A stretch of DNA of 64,000 nt from Anderseniella sp. Alg231-50 (GTDB taxonomy: Bacteria; Pseudomonadota; Alphaproteobacteria; Rhizobiales; Aestuariivirgaceae). The number at the start of each line of letters is the position of its first letter. Position 1 is the stretch's first letter. Positions 1 to 7,809 of this stretch are shown here, one piece after another. The notes beneath the pieces were generated by a model, which was given only the letters and a program-made list of their open reading frames with translations, was not told the origin of the DNA and made no database searches. The stretch spans positions 62,001-126,000 of the forward strand of contig NZ_LT703003.1 of assembly GCF_900149695.1 (NCBI RefSeq), in the 5' to 3' direction. The position numbers and the translations under genes were made by a program.

Positions 1-1
1 G

Positions 2-184
2 CCGGACCAGGTGGACACGGGCGCGGTGGCCAAGCAGTTGCCTTACGGCACGGTGACGGTTACAGCGGTCAAGGGCGGGCTGAATGTGCCGGACGAGGCG
101 AACAATCAGTTGACTGTGGTGGCAGCGGCAGCTGTTGAAGCGCGGTATGATATTCCGGAGGGGCGGTATCGGTTGGTGGGGTGA
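2..184 (+). CDS. C-terminal end of an unidentified protein (partial)
   Basis: The reading frame is open from the first bases of the window to a TGA at 182-184 and gives 60 residues ending in RYRLVG. The start lies outside the window. The segment is rich in Val, Ala and Gly with alternating beta-strand-like stretches such as TVTVTAV, but I recognise no family. Codon use is strongly G/C at third positions, like a real gene here. It points toward the oppositely oriented N-acetyltransferase, whose stop is only about 20 bases away, so the two genes are convergent. Function is unknown. Confidence 0.5.
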   Translation, partial: PDQVDTGAVAKQLPYGTVTVTAVKGGLNVPDEANNQLTVVAAAAVEARYDIPEGRYRLVG

Positions 185-205
185 AAACTAACGACTCACT
201 TGCTG

Positions 206-1009
206 TTAGCCAAAAAGCTCTGCGTGACGATTGTTGATCTTTGACCAGATGGAAGCGATTTCGGGTACGTCGAGGTTGAAATCATCCTGCAGGCAATCAA
301 GCAACGCCTTGCTTGAGGTGAGCACTTGTTCATTCATGCCCTGAGGCCCAATTGTTCTTTTGATGCAGCCGCGCAGAATTATGTGACGGTCGGAGTAGCG
401 GCGTTGGGCCTTTAGCATGCGGCGGAATGATGAGGTCTCGTCAGTCTGCAGGGATTTGCTGATTTCGTCGAAATGGATGTCATCTACCGAGATCAGTTTG
501 TAGTCAAACGACGTCGGCTCTCCGCCTGGAAGCTGTTCTGAAAACCGGAACCAGCCGTTGTCTTCATCCGTCACCGACAGGGTGTAGGGCGGCTGGTGGG
601 AGGTTGCCTGGAACAGCGAGATGGGTTCGATCATGCTGCCGCCGAAACCTGTGTCTACCAGCAGCGGCTCTTCGCAATCCACGCGCAGGAACATGTGATC
701 GGCGGGCGCTGTGCGGCTTTCGCCGTTGTCGCCGACATGGCCGGCCAATGTCTGGACTTCGAAGCCTACTTCCGTCAGGGCCCAGCGGAACAGGGCGTTG
801 AGCTCGAAACACCAGCCGCCGCGGTGGTTGTCCACCACCTTGGTGTAGGCGCTTTCGACATCCGTCGGTACCGGGATGCCGAGTTGCTGGTCGAGGTTTT
901 CGAACGGCACGGTCTGCAATTGCGCCTGCATGAGGGCGGTTAGGGTTGACCTGTCCGGGCGCGGGTCACCGGTGAAGCGGATGCGGTTGAGGTAGTGGTC
1001 GAGGTTCAT
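206..1009 (-). CDS. nat: Arylamine N-acetyltransferase
   Basis: This cytoplasmic enzyme of 267 residues would transfer acetyl from acetyl-CoA to arylamines or hydrazines. The family's Cys-His-Asp triad is visible: Cys67 in RGGWCFE, His105 in ADHMFLRV and Asp119 in LLVDTGF. The N-terminus MNLDHYLNRI matches the usual family start, so I use the ATG at 1009. A longer frame from 1093 would add 28 Pro/Asn-rich residues that run into the repeat at 1078. Length is normal for bacterial NATs. No operon partner is visible. Family assignment is firm, but the physiological substrate cannot be read from sequence. Confidence 0.92.
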   Translation of the reverse strand: MNLDHYLNRIRFTGDPRPDRSTLTALMQAQLQTVPFENLDQQLGIPVPTDVESAYTKVVDNHRGGWCFELNALFRWALTEVGFEVQTLAGHVGDNGESRTAPADHMFLRVDCEEPLLVDTGFGGSMIEPISLFQATSHQPPYTLSVTDEDNGWFRFSEQLPGGEPTSFDYKLISVDDIHFDEISKSLQTDETSSFRRMLKAQRRYSDRHIILRGCIKRTIGPQGMNEQVLTSSKALLDCLQDDFNLDVPEIASIWSKINNRHAELFG

Positions 1010-1077
1010 GTTGGGAATGTTAGACGGGATCGGGTGGGGAATTCCAGATTGGCGTTGGGTGTGTGGGTTTGGTTTTT

Positions 1078-1355
1078 GGTTTATTTCGCTCACGCAAGCA
1101 GCCTTGGGTTGCGCTCCGCGGGGGCGGGCCTGACCGGCCCGAGGCCCGTCGGGCCTAGTTGGAATTCATCATGCAGGCAGGTGCGCGCTGAAACTCATTA
1201 TTCTGGTCGAACAGCTTTTCCTCGCTCCGCTCGGGCCGTTCTCCGGCCCTGAACAACCGGTGTAACGGCCTGCCTCCGAGGCACGAAGTGCGCCCTAGCG
1301 GAGCGCAGCCTTTAGGCTGCTTGCGTGAGCGATATAAACTAGAGCGACATAAACC
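1078..1355. repeat. Nested palindromic repeat element, copy A
   Basis: This 278-base intergenic element is bounded by an outer inverted repeat, GGTTTATTTCGCTC at 1078-1091 against 1342-1355 with one mismatch. An inner perfect 15-base pair follows, CTCACGCAAGCAGCC at 1089-1103 against 1315-1329, and a third pair, GCGCTCCGC at 1111-1119 against 1298-1306. Between the arms is a GC-rich region with its own short palindromes such as GGGCC/GGCCC, plus a conserved core containing GGTCGAACAGC. Copy B at 2926-3210 has the same layout and orientation. It encodes no transposase. It fits a MITE-like or REP/RIME-like mobile or structured element. Confidence 0.75.
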
Positions 1356-1379
1356 AACCACCCACACTCAACACCCAAC

Positions 1380-1409
1380 AAAAAATCCCCGGGCCACCAG
1401 CCCGGGGAT
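1380..1409 (-). terminator. Rho-independent terminator of cytochrome c' gene
   Basis: A perfect 10-base stem (ATCCCCGGGC at 1385-1394 and its complement at 1400-1409) surrounds a 5-base loop. On the minus strand it is followed by six T residues (1385 down to 1380). It lies 26 bases past the cytochrome c' stop, so it should end that transcript before the palindromic repeat. Confidence 0.85.
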
Positions 1410-1435
1410 CACACTCGTCAAAAACTTGAAACTTC

Positions 1436-1912
1436 CTACTTCTTCGGCGCGCGGAAGTCTTCGTGACAGCCTTTGCATGACTTGCCGACACCGCCGATGG
1501 CGGCCTTGATGGCATCGACGCCACCGCCTGCGGCATCGGCCATCTTGGCGGCTGCTGCCTGCAGTGCCTTGTGCTTGTTGGCAACCTCGGGATAGGTGTC
1601 CCACGCTGCCTTCTTGGCCCAGGTCTTGCCTTCCATGCCGGCATCTTCAATGGCCGTACCCTTCGGCCACATGGCGTCCTGGCCGATACTGGCGGCTTTC
1701 ACCAGATTGTCGGCGGCCAACTTGGCCTGTGCTGCGTCATACTCCATTTCGCCCTTCACCATGGCGCCGAGCTTGCCGAGGTTGAACGAATACAGCTGCA
1801 TCACCGCCTGGCGCGCCTTGATGGCCTTGTCTTCGGCCTCGCCCGACACGGCAACGCCTGTGCCCGCTACAATACCTGCTGCAACCATCGCTGCTACGAT
1901 CATACGCTTCAT
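1436..1912 (-). CDS. Cytochrome c' (periplasmic class II c-type cytochrome)
   Basis: The 158-residue precursor has a Sec signal peptide (MKRMIVAAMVAAGIVAG...) of about 23 residues. The single haem site is at the extreme C-terminus, CKGCH at residues 146-150, which is the hallmark of the four-helix class II cytochromes c. Members bind NO or CO at a five-coordinate haem and are linked to NO tolerance or electron transfer. The gene is monocistronic, with a strong terminator downstream and a divergent LysR gene 107 bases upstream that may control it. Whether the haem is five- or six-coordinate cannot be told from sequence. Confidence 0.93.
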   Translation of the reverse strand: MKRMIVAAMVAAGIVAGTGVAVSGEAEDKAIKARQAVMQLYSFNLGKLGAMVKGEMEYDAAQAKLAADNLVKAASIGQDAMWPKGTAIEDAGMEGKTWAKKAAWDTYPEVANKHKALQAAAAKMADAAGGGVDAIKAAIGGVGKSCKGCHEDFRAPKK

Positions 1913-2019
1913 GTTGTCTGCTCCTTACTAGACTGCCACTTCCCAACACCGTGAGTTTCAGAATAGGCTATGCGCCAACGATCACTAATTCCCGAATTTC
2001 GCAATGAAGGTGTGCGCAC

Positions 2020-2901
2020 ATGCACAGGCTGGACTGGAGCGACCTGCAATACATTCTCGCCGTGGCCAATCATGGATCGCTGGCGGCGGCGGCGCGTGCG
2101 CTCGGCGTCAACCATTCCACCGTGCAGCGGCGCATCACCTCGTTCGAGGCCCTGCAGCAGGTCACGGTGTTTGACCGCAAGCCGGACGGGTACAAGCTGA
2201 CCATCGAGGGCCAGCAGCTGCTGGAGGCAGCCAAGGCGGTCGAACAGGCGGTGTGGGGGCTGGAGCGCAAGATCACCGGCAAGGACCTGAAGCTGGAAGG
2301 CACCATAAGGCTGACCACGACGGACACGCTGTTGCACACCATTGTCGGCAGGCCTTTAGCGCTGTTTCACCAGAAGTATCCGGACATTCTATTGGACGTG
2401 TCGGTGACCAATTCCATCCTGTCGCTGACCCGGCGCGATGCCGATGTGGCGATCCGCCCGGCCCAGTCAAAGCCCGAGCCGCTGGTCGGCCATCATGTCG
2501 GCGATATCCAGTTTGCCGTCTATGCCGCACCCGCCTACCTGCGCGACAGGCCAGCGCCAACGCTGACCGGTCTCGACTGGCTGTCCCCCGGCGACACGCT
2601 GGCCAACACGACGCCGGGACGCTGGCTGCGCCGAACGGTGCCCAAGGCCAAAATCGTCATGCGAACGGACAGCCTTTTGGCGCTTGGTTGTGCGGCGCAG
2701 CGCGGACTCGGCGCGGCCATGCTGCCGACCTATCTGGGCGATGAACTGGACGGGATCGAACGGGTCGACGTAGCCTATGAAAAGTTCAGCAACGGCCTGT
2801 GGATCGTCACCCACGCAGACCTGGCCAACGCCGCGCGGATACATACGTTCATGGAGTTCATGAGCGAGGCGCTGCGGCAGGAGATGGGGGTTGCGGTGTG
2901 A
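2020..2901 (+). CDS. LysR-family transcriptional regulator
   Basis: This 293-residue protein has an N-terminal winged helix-turn-helix (residues about 5-62: DLQYILAVANHGSLAAAAR, then STVQRRI). The C-terminal periplasmic-binding-protein-like effector domain has the LysR signature RLTTTDTLLH and VAIRPA. It starts at the ATG at 2020, closely spaced to the divergent cytochrome c' gene, so the shared 107-base intergenic region is the likely operator. Its target and inducer are unknown. The stop is 24 bases before repeat copy B. Confidence 0.92.
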   Translation: MHRLDWSDLQYILAVANHGSLAAAARALGVNHSTVQRRITSFEALQQVTVFDRKPDGYKLTIEGQQLLEAAKAVEQAVWGLERKITGKDLKLEGTIRLTTTDTLLHTIVGRPLALFHQKYPDILLDVSVTNSILSLTRRDADVAIRPAQSKPEPLVGHHVGDIQFAVYAAPAYLRDRPAPTLTGLDWLSPGDTLANTTPGRWLRRTVPKAKIVMRTDSLLALGCAAQRGLGAAMLPTYLGDELDGIERVDVAYEKFSNGLWIVTHADLANAARIHTFMEFMSEALRQEMGVAV

Positions 2902-2925
2902 CGGGGTTGGAGAGTGGGTTGGGTT

Positions 2926-3210
2926 GGTTTATTTCGCTCACGCAAGCAGCCGCTTTGCGGCTGCGCTCCGCTAGGGCGGGCCTGACCGGCCCGAGGCCCG
3001 TCGGGCCTAGTTAGTTATTAGTGGTCGAACAGCTTTCTTCGCTTCGCTCAGGCCGTTCTCCGACCCTGAACAACCCCAGTGATGAACTCCGACCGAAGCA
3101 CGGAACGTGCTGAGGCAAGGCCGACTGGCCGCCGCGCGAAGCGCGCCCCCGCGGAGCGCAGCCGCTAGGCTGCTTGCGTGAGCGATATGAACTCACGAGC
3201 GAAATAAACC
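2926..3210. repeat. Nested palindromic repeat element, copy B
   Basis: This 285-base copy has a perfect 14-base terminal inverted repeat (GGTTTATTTCGCTC at 2926-2939 against 3197-3210). A perfect 15-base inner pair lies at 2937-2951 against 3168-3182, and a 10-base pair TGCGCTCCGC at 2962-2971 against 3151-3160. It lies between the convergent LysR and rhomboid genes and fills nearly all of that 337-base gap. Its centre shares GGTCGAACAGC and GAACAACC blocks with copy A but differs elsewhere. That pattern suggests structure and selected blocks are conserved more than total sequence. Confidence 0.78.
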
Positions 3211-3238
3211 ACCCAGCCAGACAACCAATAACCCAACC

Positions 3239-4144
3239 CTAAAACATCAACGCCAGCGCCCACGCACCGGCGATTGTGTACGCGGTGAGTTTCAGCCCGT
3301 CTACCTGGCGCTGTTCGTCGCCGAACCAGGCCTTGTCCTTGCGCGACATCCAGTAGCCACCGGCCAGACCGGCGGCGAACCCGCATATGTGGGCGCCGAT
3401 GTCGGTGTTGCCGTCGCCGAACCCCAGGAATGCCATCAGCATGATGCCGCCGCCCAGCGGCGCCCAGTAGCGCAGTGAAAACTCCGGCGGCCGCCACCTG
3501 TGGCGCAGCGCCGCGAGCAGGCCGACAGCGGCGAATACCGCCGTTGATGCGCCGATGGATGTGTGGGTGGGTGCCTGCCACAAGGCGTTGAGCCAGTTGC
3601 CGGCAGCACCGGCCAGCACGGTCGAGGCCCAGGCGATGCCGGGGCCGGTTTCCTTGGCCAGCAACCACACGAAAATAATGCCGAAGGCCAGGTTGCTGGC
3701 AATGTGGCCGAGGTCAAGATGCAGGGTCAGCGCAGTGACCGTGCGCCACAGCTCAAGGTCGGAAGTGACGTGATGAGCCACCATGGCGCCTTCGCCGGCC
3801 CAGTCGGTTGAAAATGTGCCGCGACGTGCAGCACCGAAGAAGAACAGCAGCACAGCCGCATAGGCCAGTGCTGTCGTAGAGAACGAGACTACAATGGCCG
3901 GCTTGACGAAGGGTTTTTTGCCGGCAGCGGCGCCTGTGGCGTTCTCGCTGTCATACTGGTCCAGTTCCCAGGTGGCGCGCAGCTCGTCTTCCGGTGCCAC
4001 GTAGACCGCATAACCGCCCTCTTCCGACGCCAGCAGGGCGCGCATGTCCATGGCGGTCAGGGTCAGCGCATAGGCACGAGCCAGTTCGCCGTCCTCGGTC
4101 AGGCGAACCCGGACAGGAGCTTGTTGTTGATCAGCATCGCTCAA
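3239..4144 (-). CDS. Rhomboid-family intramembrane serine protease
   Basis: This 301-residue membrane protein has a soluble N-terminal domain of about 80 residues and then about six to seven hydrophobic segments. Rhomboid landmarks are present: HLDLGHIASN (His142, His147, Asn151), catalytic Ser200 in IGAST and catalytic His252 in GAHICGFAAG. It should cleave transmembrane segments of client proteins in the inner membrane. The gene is convergent with the LysR gene across repeat copy B and divergent from the methyltransferase gene. The canonical GASG is GAST here, a tolerated variant. Substrate unknown. Confidence 0.88.
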   Translation of the reverse strand: MSDADQQQAPVRVRLTEDGELARAYALTLTAMDMRALLASEEGGYAVYVAPEDELRATWELDQYDSENATGAAAGKKPFVKPAIVVSFSTTALAYAAVLLFFFGAARRGTFSTDWAGEGAMVAHHVTSDLELWRTVTALTLHLDLGHIASNLAFGIIFVWLLAKETGPGIAWASTVLAGAAGNWLNALWQAPTHTSIGASTAVFAAVGLLAALRHRWRPPEFSLRYWAPLGGGIMLMAFLGFGDGNTDIGAHICGFAAGLAGGYWMSRKDKAWFGDEQRQVDGLKLTAYTIAGAWALALMF

Positions 4145-4210
4145 TGTGGTTGGTGCTTTCCGGATAAATCGAAGTCATCTCTATATGGGCTCAACGATAC
4201 TATAGCGCAA

Positions 4211-5020
4211 ATGATCACTCCCGACGACGAACTGGCGGAAGCCTACAACGAAGCCCTGGCGCTGGAAAAGGCCGGTGACCATGCCGCGGCTGCGAAAGCC
4301 TATGCCCGCGTGCTGGCTCTCGATCCGGACGATCATGGCGGTGCGGCAGTGCGGCTGGCCGCCATGGGGCTCGGCGATACGCCTGAGCGCGCGCCGGAAG
4401 CCTATGTGGAAATGCTGTTCGACCAGCATGCCGCCGTGTTCGACGACATTCTGGTCGACCAGCTCGGCTATCATGTGCCACTGCTGATGCGCCAGGCGCT
4501 GCTGGATCATGCACCCGGCCCCTATGCCCGCCTGCTCGACCTTGGCTGCGGCACCGGGCTGGCGGGCGTTGCACTGGCCGACATGTCGTCCAATCGCACC
4601 GGCATCGATCTGTCCGCCAACATGATCGACCTTGCCGCCGAGCATGAGCTCTATGACGAGCTTTACGTGGGCGATGCGGTCAGCTTCGTGGAAGAGGTGG
4701 ACGACGAGCCGTGGGACCTGGTTGCGGCCACCGACGTGCTGCCCTACCTGGGCGGCGTGGCAGCGCTGTTTGCCGGCGTTAAGCGCATCAGCACCGCCAA
4801 TGCGGTGTTCGGGTTTTCAACCGAAGTGCTGCCGGACGAGGTCATGGGAACGCACGATTTCATGGTCGGCCCGCACCAGCGTTTCGTCCACAAACTTACC
4901 TATATCGAGACGGCCCTGAACGTGGCGGGCTTTACCCTGCTGCATGCAAGCGATATTACGGTGCGCCATGAAGAAGGCACACCGCAGCCGGGCCACCTGG
5001 TGCTGGCCAGAGTGGGCTAG
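4211..5020 (+). CDS. SAM-dependent methyltransferase with N-terminal TPR-like repeat
   Basis: The 269-residue product begins with a helical TPR-like pair (about residues 1-40: EAYNEALALEKAGDHAAAAK). A class I methyltransferase fold follows, with motif I LLDLGCGTG near residue 112 and acidic GIDLSANMI at the second strand. I use the ATG at 4211 because the homologous part starts there. The upstream ATG at 4121 would overlap the divergent rhomboid gene by 24 bases with an unlike leader. The methyl acceptor is unknown. A small gene follows 12 bases later and is probably cotranscribed. Confidence 0.85.
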   Translation: MITPDDELAEAYNEALALEKAGDHAAAAKAYARVLALDPDDHGGAAVRLAAMGLGDTPERAPEAYVEMLFDQHAAVFDDILVDQLGYHVPLLMRQALLDHAPGPYARLLDLGCGTGLAGVALADMSSNRTGIDLSANMIDLAAEHELYDELYVGDAVSFVEEVDDEPWDLVAATDVLPYLGGVAALFAGVKRISTANAVFGFSTEVLPDEVMGTHDFMVGPHQRFVHKLTYIETALNVAGFTLLHASDITVRHEEGTPQPGHLVLARVG

Positions 5021-5032
5021 GATACAGAAGCA

Positions 5033-5305
5033 ATGCCGGTAAAACAGCAAAGAGCCGCGACGCTGGAGGAAGATCTCGACCTGCTTCTGGATGAGCTGTG
5101 CGCGAAATGGCACTACCGCAACGAATTGACCGGGGCGGAACTGATCGCCAAGAAATCACCTGTCACAGCCATTGATTTCACCCGGGCGGTGCTGGAAGCA
5201 GACGGGTTCAAGCCGGACAACGAGCCCAACCTGGTGCGCCAGGTCAAGCGCAAGTTCATCCAGCGCTACGGCCTGCAGGTCGCGCCGGAGACCTATGAGG
5301 GCTAA
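5033..5305 (+). CDS. Small conserved-looking hypothetical protein
   Basis: This 90-residue charged soluble protein has no recognised domain. It is helical in appearance (LEEDLDLLLDELCAK) and ends with a basic stretch (QVKRKFIQRYG). It starts 12 bases after the methyltransferase stop, so it likely shares its transcript. Third-position GC is high, as in neighbouring genes, which supports coding. After its TAA the same frame stays open for 66 more codons, to the TAA at 5504-5506. Function unknown. Confidence 0.6.
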   Translation: MPVKQQRAATLEEDLDLLLDELCAKWHYRNELTGAELIAKKSPVTAIDFTRAVLEADGFKPDNEPNLVRQVKRKFIQRYGLQVAPETYEG

Positions 5306-5353
5306 CCCTGCCGGCCGTCATCTTCTGCTGCGGCGGTTGCGTGTGCCGGCCCG

Positions 5354-5506
5354 TTGATCACGACGCTGCCCCGGGCAATCAGGCTCGCGGAACTGGAAGC
5401 TCAGCAGCCGCACAACGTCCTGGAGTATCTGCAGCAAGTCTCTCACGGGCCCTATTCCTTTGTGGCCCATGAAGCGCTGCTTGCTGCCGGCGTTCAAACG
5501 AGTTAA
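5354..5506 (+). other. Possible small ORF in the frame of the preceding gene
   Basis: From a TTG at 5354 there are 50 codons to a TAA at 5504-5506, containing LAELEAQQPHNVLEYLQQV. It is in frame with the gene ending at 5305, with no stop between 5306 and 5503. There is no ATG and no clear ribosome-binding site. It could be a 3' remnant of a longer ancestral gene, a readthrough extension or chance. Low confidence as an independent gene. Confidence 0.2.
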
Positions 5507-5525
5507 TCATCGCTTTTGATTAACT
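5501..5525. promoter_or_regulatory. Inverted repeat upstream of LysR gene (candidate operator)
   Basis: Perfect 9-base arms AGTTAATCA (5501-5509) and TGATTAACT (5517-5525) are separated by 7 bases. The site lies 13 bases before the LysR-family start at 5539. A dyad of this size next to a LysR gene fits an autoregulatory binding site. No T-tract follows, so it is less likely to be a terminator. Confidence 0.5.
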
Positions 5526-5538
5526 TGAGGTTATGTGA

Positions 5539-6426
5539 ATGAAACGGGGACGACTGCCCCTGACCGCCCTGCGCAGCTTTGAAGCGGCCGGCCGGCTGGA
5601 GAACATCACCAAGGCGGCAGCGGAACTGTATGTCTCGCAAGCCGCCGTCAGCCGCCAGGTGCGCGAACTGGAAACTATCCTCGGGCAGAAGCTGTTTGAG
5701 CGGCAGCACCGGCGCATAAGGCTGACACCGGCGGGATCGACACTGCTTGGTGTCCTGACCGACGGCTTCGACCGGATGGAAGACTGCATCAAGCTGCTGT
5801 CGGAAACCCGGGAAACTGCCGTGCTGACGGTCAGTGTCGAGCCCGGCTTTGCCGCCATGTGGCTGGTGCAGAACCTGGCCGACTTCCGCACTGAATACCC
5901 GGCCATAGACGTGAATGTGGACGCGGATGGCCGCCTGATCGAATTCCGCTCCGGCGACGCGGAACTGGCCATCCGGTTCAGTTGCGAAAGATCGAAATGG
6001 CCGCGCACCCAAGCGAAGCGGCTTTACGATATCAACCTGACACCGGTCGCTTCGCCCGACCTTCTGGCCAGAACCGGCGTTCCCAAACATCCCGCCGATC
6101 TGCGTCAGTACACCTTGCTGCATGAGGAAGACCGCATCTTATGGCAGGAATGGTTTGCCGCAGCACAGGTTGCACATGATCCGATCCAGCACGGGCCCCT
6201 GTTCGCCGATGGCGGGCTGGTCATGCAGGCCATGCTGGACGGCCAGGGCATCGGAATTCTGGACAAGCGCCTGGTTGCCCGGGAAGTGGCAAACGGCCGC
6301 CTGGTGCAACTGTTCGACGTTCCGTTGCAATTCGGCACCTACTGGCTGGTGGCGCGCGATTTTTCAAAATTGTCCCCGCCCGGTGCTAATTTCGCTGACT
6401 GGCTCACGGCGCGTCTGGGTTCGTGA
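5539..6426 (+). CDS. LysR-family transcriptional regulator, GcvA-like
   Basis: The 295-residue protein starts with LPLTALRSFEAAGRLENITKAAAELYVSQAAVSRQV, here given only as a location (residues 6-41), which is the GcvA/AmpR-type winged HTH. The effector domain carries the signature VSVEPGFAAMWL and DAELAIRF. Regulators of this subgroup sometimes control adjacent beta-lactamase genes (AmpR), and a class D beta-lactamase lies 0.6 kb downstream on the opposite strand. The two are not divergent, so that link is only a hypothesis. A 25-base dyad precedes the gene. Confidence 0.9.
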   Translation: MKRGRLPLTALRSFEAAGRLENITKAAAELYVSQAAVSRQVRELETILGQKLFERQHRRIRLTPAGSTLLGVLTDGFDRMEDCIKLLSETRETAVLTVSVEPGFAAMWLVQNLADFRTEYPAIDVNVDADGRLIEFRSGDAELAIRFSCERSKWPRTQAKRLYDINLTPVASPDLLARTGVPKHPADLRQYTLLHEEDRILWQEWFAAAQVAHDPIQHGPLFADGGLVMQAMLDGQGIGILDKRLVAREVANGRLVQLFDVPLQFGTYWLVARDFSKLSPPGANFADWLTARLGS

Positions 6427-6471
6427 GCGCTGCAGGATTGACAGCTCGCGCGACGTGCAGTGCCTCCCCGG

Positions 6472-6948
6472 TTAATGGGTGTCCTGGGGAAAAGTCTCCC
6501 ATCGCCAGGGTTGAAGGGAATAATGCTCCGCCCGAAATCGAACCATGTTTTCGATGGATGTGCACTGGATTGCCGTGCCCGCGAGAGTGCCCTCGCAGCA
6601 AAGAGGTGACGACCAGACATAGGGTAGATCGCCCCAGAACAATGTCTTCAGCCTGTCTCCATTTGGTTTAACCAGAAACAGTTCAACCATCAGGTCCAGA
6701 CAGATATAGGCACGCTTGTGCGGAAACCGCTTAGCCGGAATTTCCGTGAAGCCCAGACCTGACAGCGGATTGTGGTGCACCAGCATTTCCCATGACGGTG
6801 CCACGAGCAACAAGTCTATGTCTGAATGCTTGCGCGGGCGCGTAAGCTTCAGAACTTCCTCTGCCCAGCCACCAAAAAGACAGGTCGCAAAACCCGCTCC
6901 GGCCAGCGTATCCAGAATCGACAAAACGGTATTTGCACTATTGTCCAT
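6472..6948 (-). CDS. Small nucleotidyltransferase, aminoglycoside/lincosamide-adenylyltransferase-like
   Basis: This 158-residue cytoplasmic protein has the polymerase-beta-type core: Gly-Gly near residue 26 (LFGGWAEEV) and the metal-binding pair in HSDIDLLLV (Asp43, Asp45). This arrangement is typical of ANT(2'')/Lnu-like enzymes that adenylylate antibiotics. The family also contains proteins of unknown function, so resistance is not proven. It lies 60 bases downstream of the class D beta-lactamase on the same strand and could be cotranscribed. The downstream convergent LysR gene ends 45 bases away. Confidence 0.7.
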   Translation of the reverse strand: MDNSANTVLSILDTLAGAGFATCLFGGWAEEVLKLTRPRKHSDIDLLLVAPSWEMLVHHNPLSGLGFTEIPAKRFPHKRAYICLDLMVELFLVKPNGDRLKTLFWGDLPYVWSSPLCCEGTLAGTAIQCTSIENMVRFRAEHYSLQPWRWETFPQDTH

Positions 6949-7008
6949 AACACAGTGCCGAGGAGAAACACCTCAAATCCACGGGTCTGTGCTGCGCCGG
7001 GTGCCGCA

Positions 7009-7809
7009 CTAGTTTCCAACCAGATCCGGCAAGTCTTCGAGCAGGCTGGCCCGCGCTCTTCGAGATGCACCTGTCGAGTGGCGTTTTTCGTCCTTGATCA
7101 GCCGCGCAAATACCACTTGCCTGTCACCTTTCGTTGCCCACCCGACGAACCAGCCCGTGCCTCGTGCCCGGTCGAAACTTCCATCAGCCCGCCGGGGATA
7201 GGCGAGGCCGGTTTTACCGCGTACCAGCCAGCCGCCGTCCAGCGCGACAGCTTCCACGATGCTCGAAGTCTGCTGGAAGGTATCGGTCTTTACCGGCAGT
7301 TTGCGGTTCAGCATCCGGGACAGGAAGCGAACCTGCTCCATGGGTGAAATCTTGAGCGATGACCCGATCCAGGCGCGCTCAAGGGCGTTGTTCCGGCCCT
7401 TGTCACCGGAGAAATCGGCATTGCCGTAATCGAACTTTTCCAGGTACCCCGTGATGGCGGCGGCGCCGAGTTTCCTGGTCATATGCTGCGAGTACCAGAC
7501 GACGGAATATTTCATCCATCGCTTTGGCGTCGTGTCCTGCCGCCAGTTGTCGCCGCCCCAGGCGACATATCCCTCCTTGAACGGGAGTTTCGGGGCATTC
7601 GCGGCCTTGATGATACCGGCGTCGAATCCGATAAGGGCAAGCGCAAGCTTGAATGTGGAAGCCGGCGTGGCGCGCGTATCGCAATCGCCGGCCTTGCTGA
7701 TCGCCTGCCCGCTTGCTGCGTCGGCGACCACAGTACAAACGGTTTTTGCATGAACAGGCTGGGCCAACAGGACAATTAGGGACAATGACGCAAACAGGGG
7801 TGTTTTCAA
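7009..7809 (-). CDS. Class D (OXA-type) serine beta-lactamase
   Basis: This periplasmic enzyme of 266 residues would hydrolyse beta-lactams through an acyl-serine. All class D landmarks are present: Ser51-Thr-Phe-Lys54, Ser102-Val-Val, Tyr128-Gly-Asn and Lys199-Thr-Gly, followed by GWFVGW. The start is probably TTG at 7809. It is preceded by GGAAGG and followed by a clean signal peptide (KTPLFASLSLIVLLAQ, cleavage after VHA). An upstream ATG at 7920 would spoil the signal peptide. Normal OXA length supports this choice. No mobile element is adjacent, so it looks chromosomal and intrinsic. Confidence 0.93.
   Translation of the reverse strand: MKTPLFASLSLIVLLAQPVHAKTVCTVVADAASGQAISKAGDCDTRATPASTFKLALALIGFDAGIIKAANAPKLPFKEGYVAWGGDNWRQDTTPKRWMKYSVVWYSQHMTRKLGAAAITGYLEKFDYGNADFSGDKGRNNALERAWIGSSLKISPMEQVRFLSRMLNRKLPVKTDTFQQTSSIVEAVALDGGWLVRGKTGLAYPRRADGSFDRARGTGWFVGWATKGDRQVVFARLIKDEKRHSTGASRRARASLLEDLPDLVGN

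Noticed and set aside
1155-3196. Related minus-strand ORFs inside both palindromic repeats (sharing SRKQP and GERPERSEE words)
   Set aside because: They are produced by the repeat's inverted arms and conserved core, have no start signals, and differ in length and frame content. They are better explained as repeat sequence.
1078-3210. Composite transposon formed by the two repeats
   Set aside because: No transposase or visible target duplication; the enclosed genes have ordinary composition.
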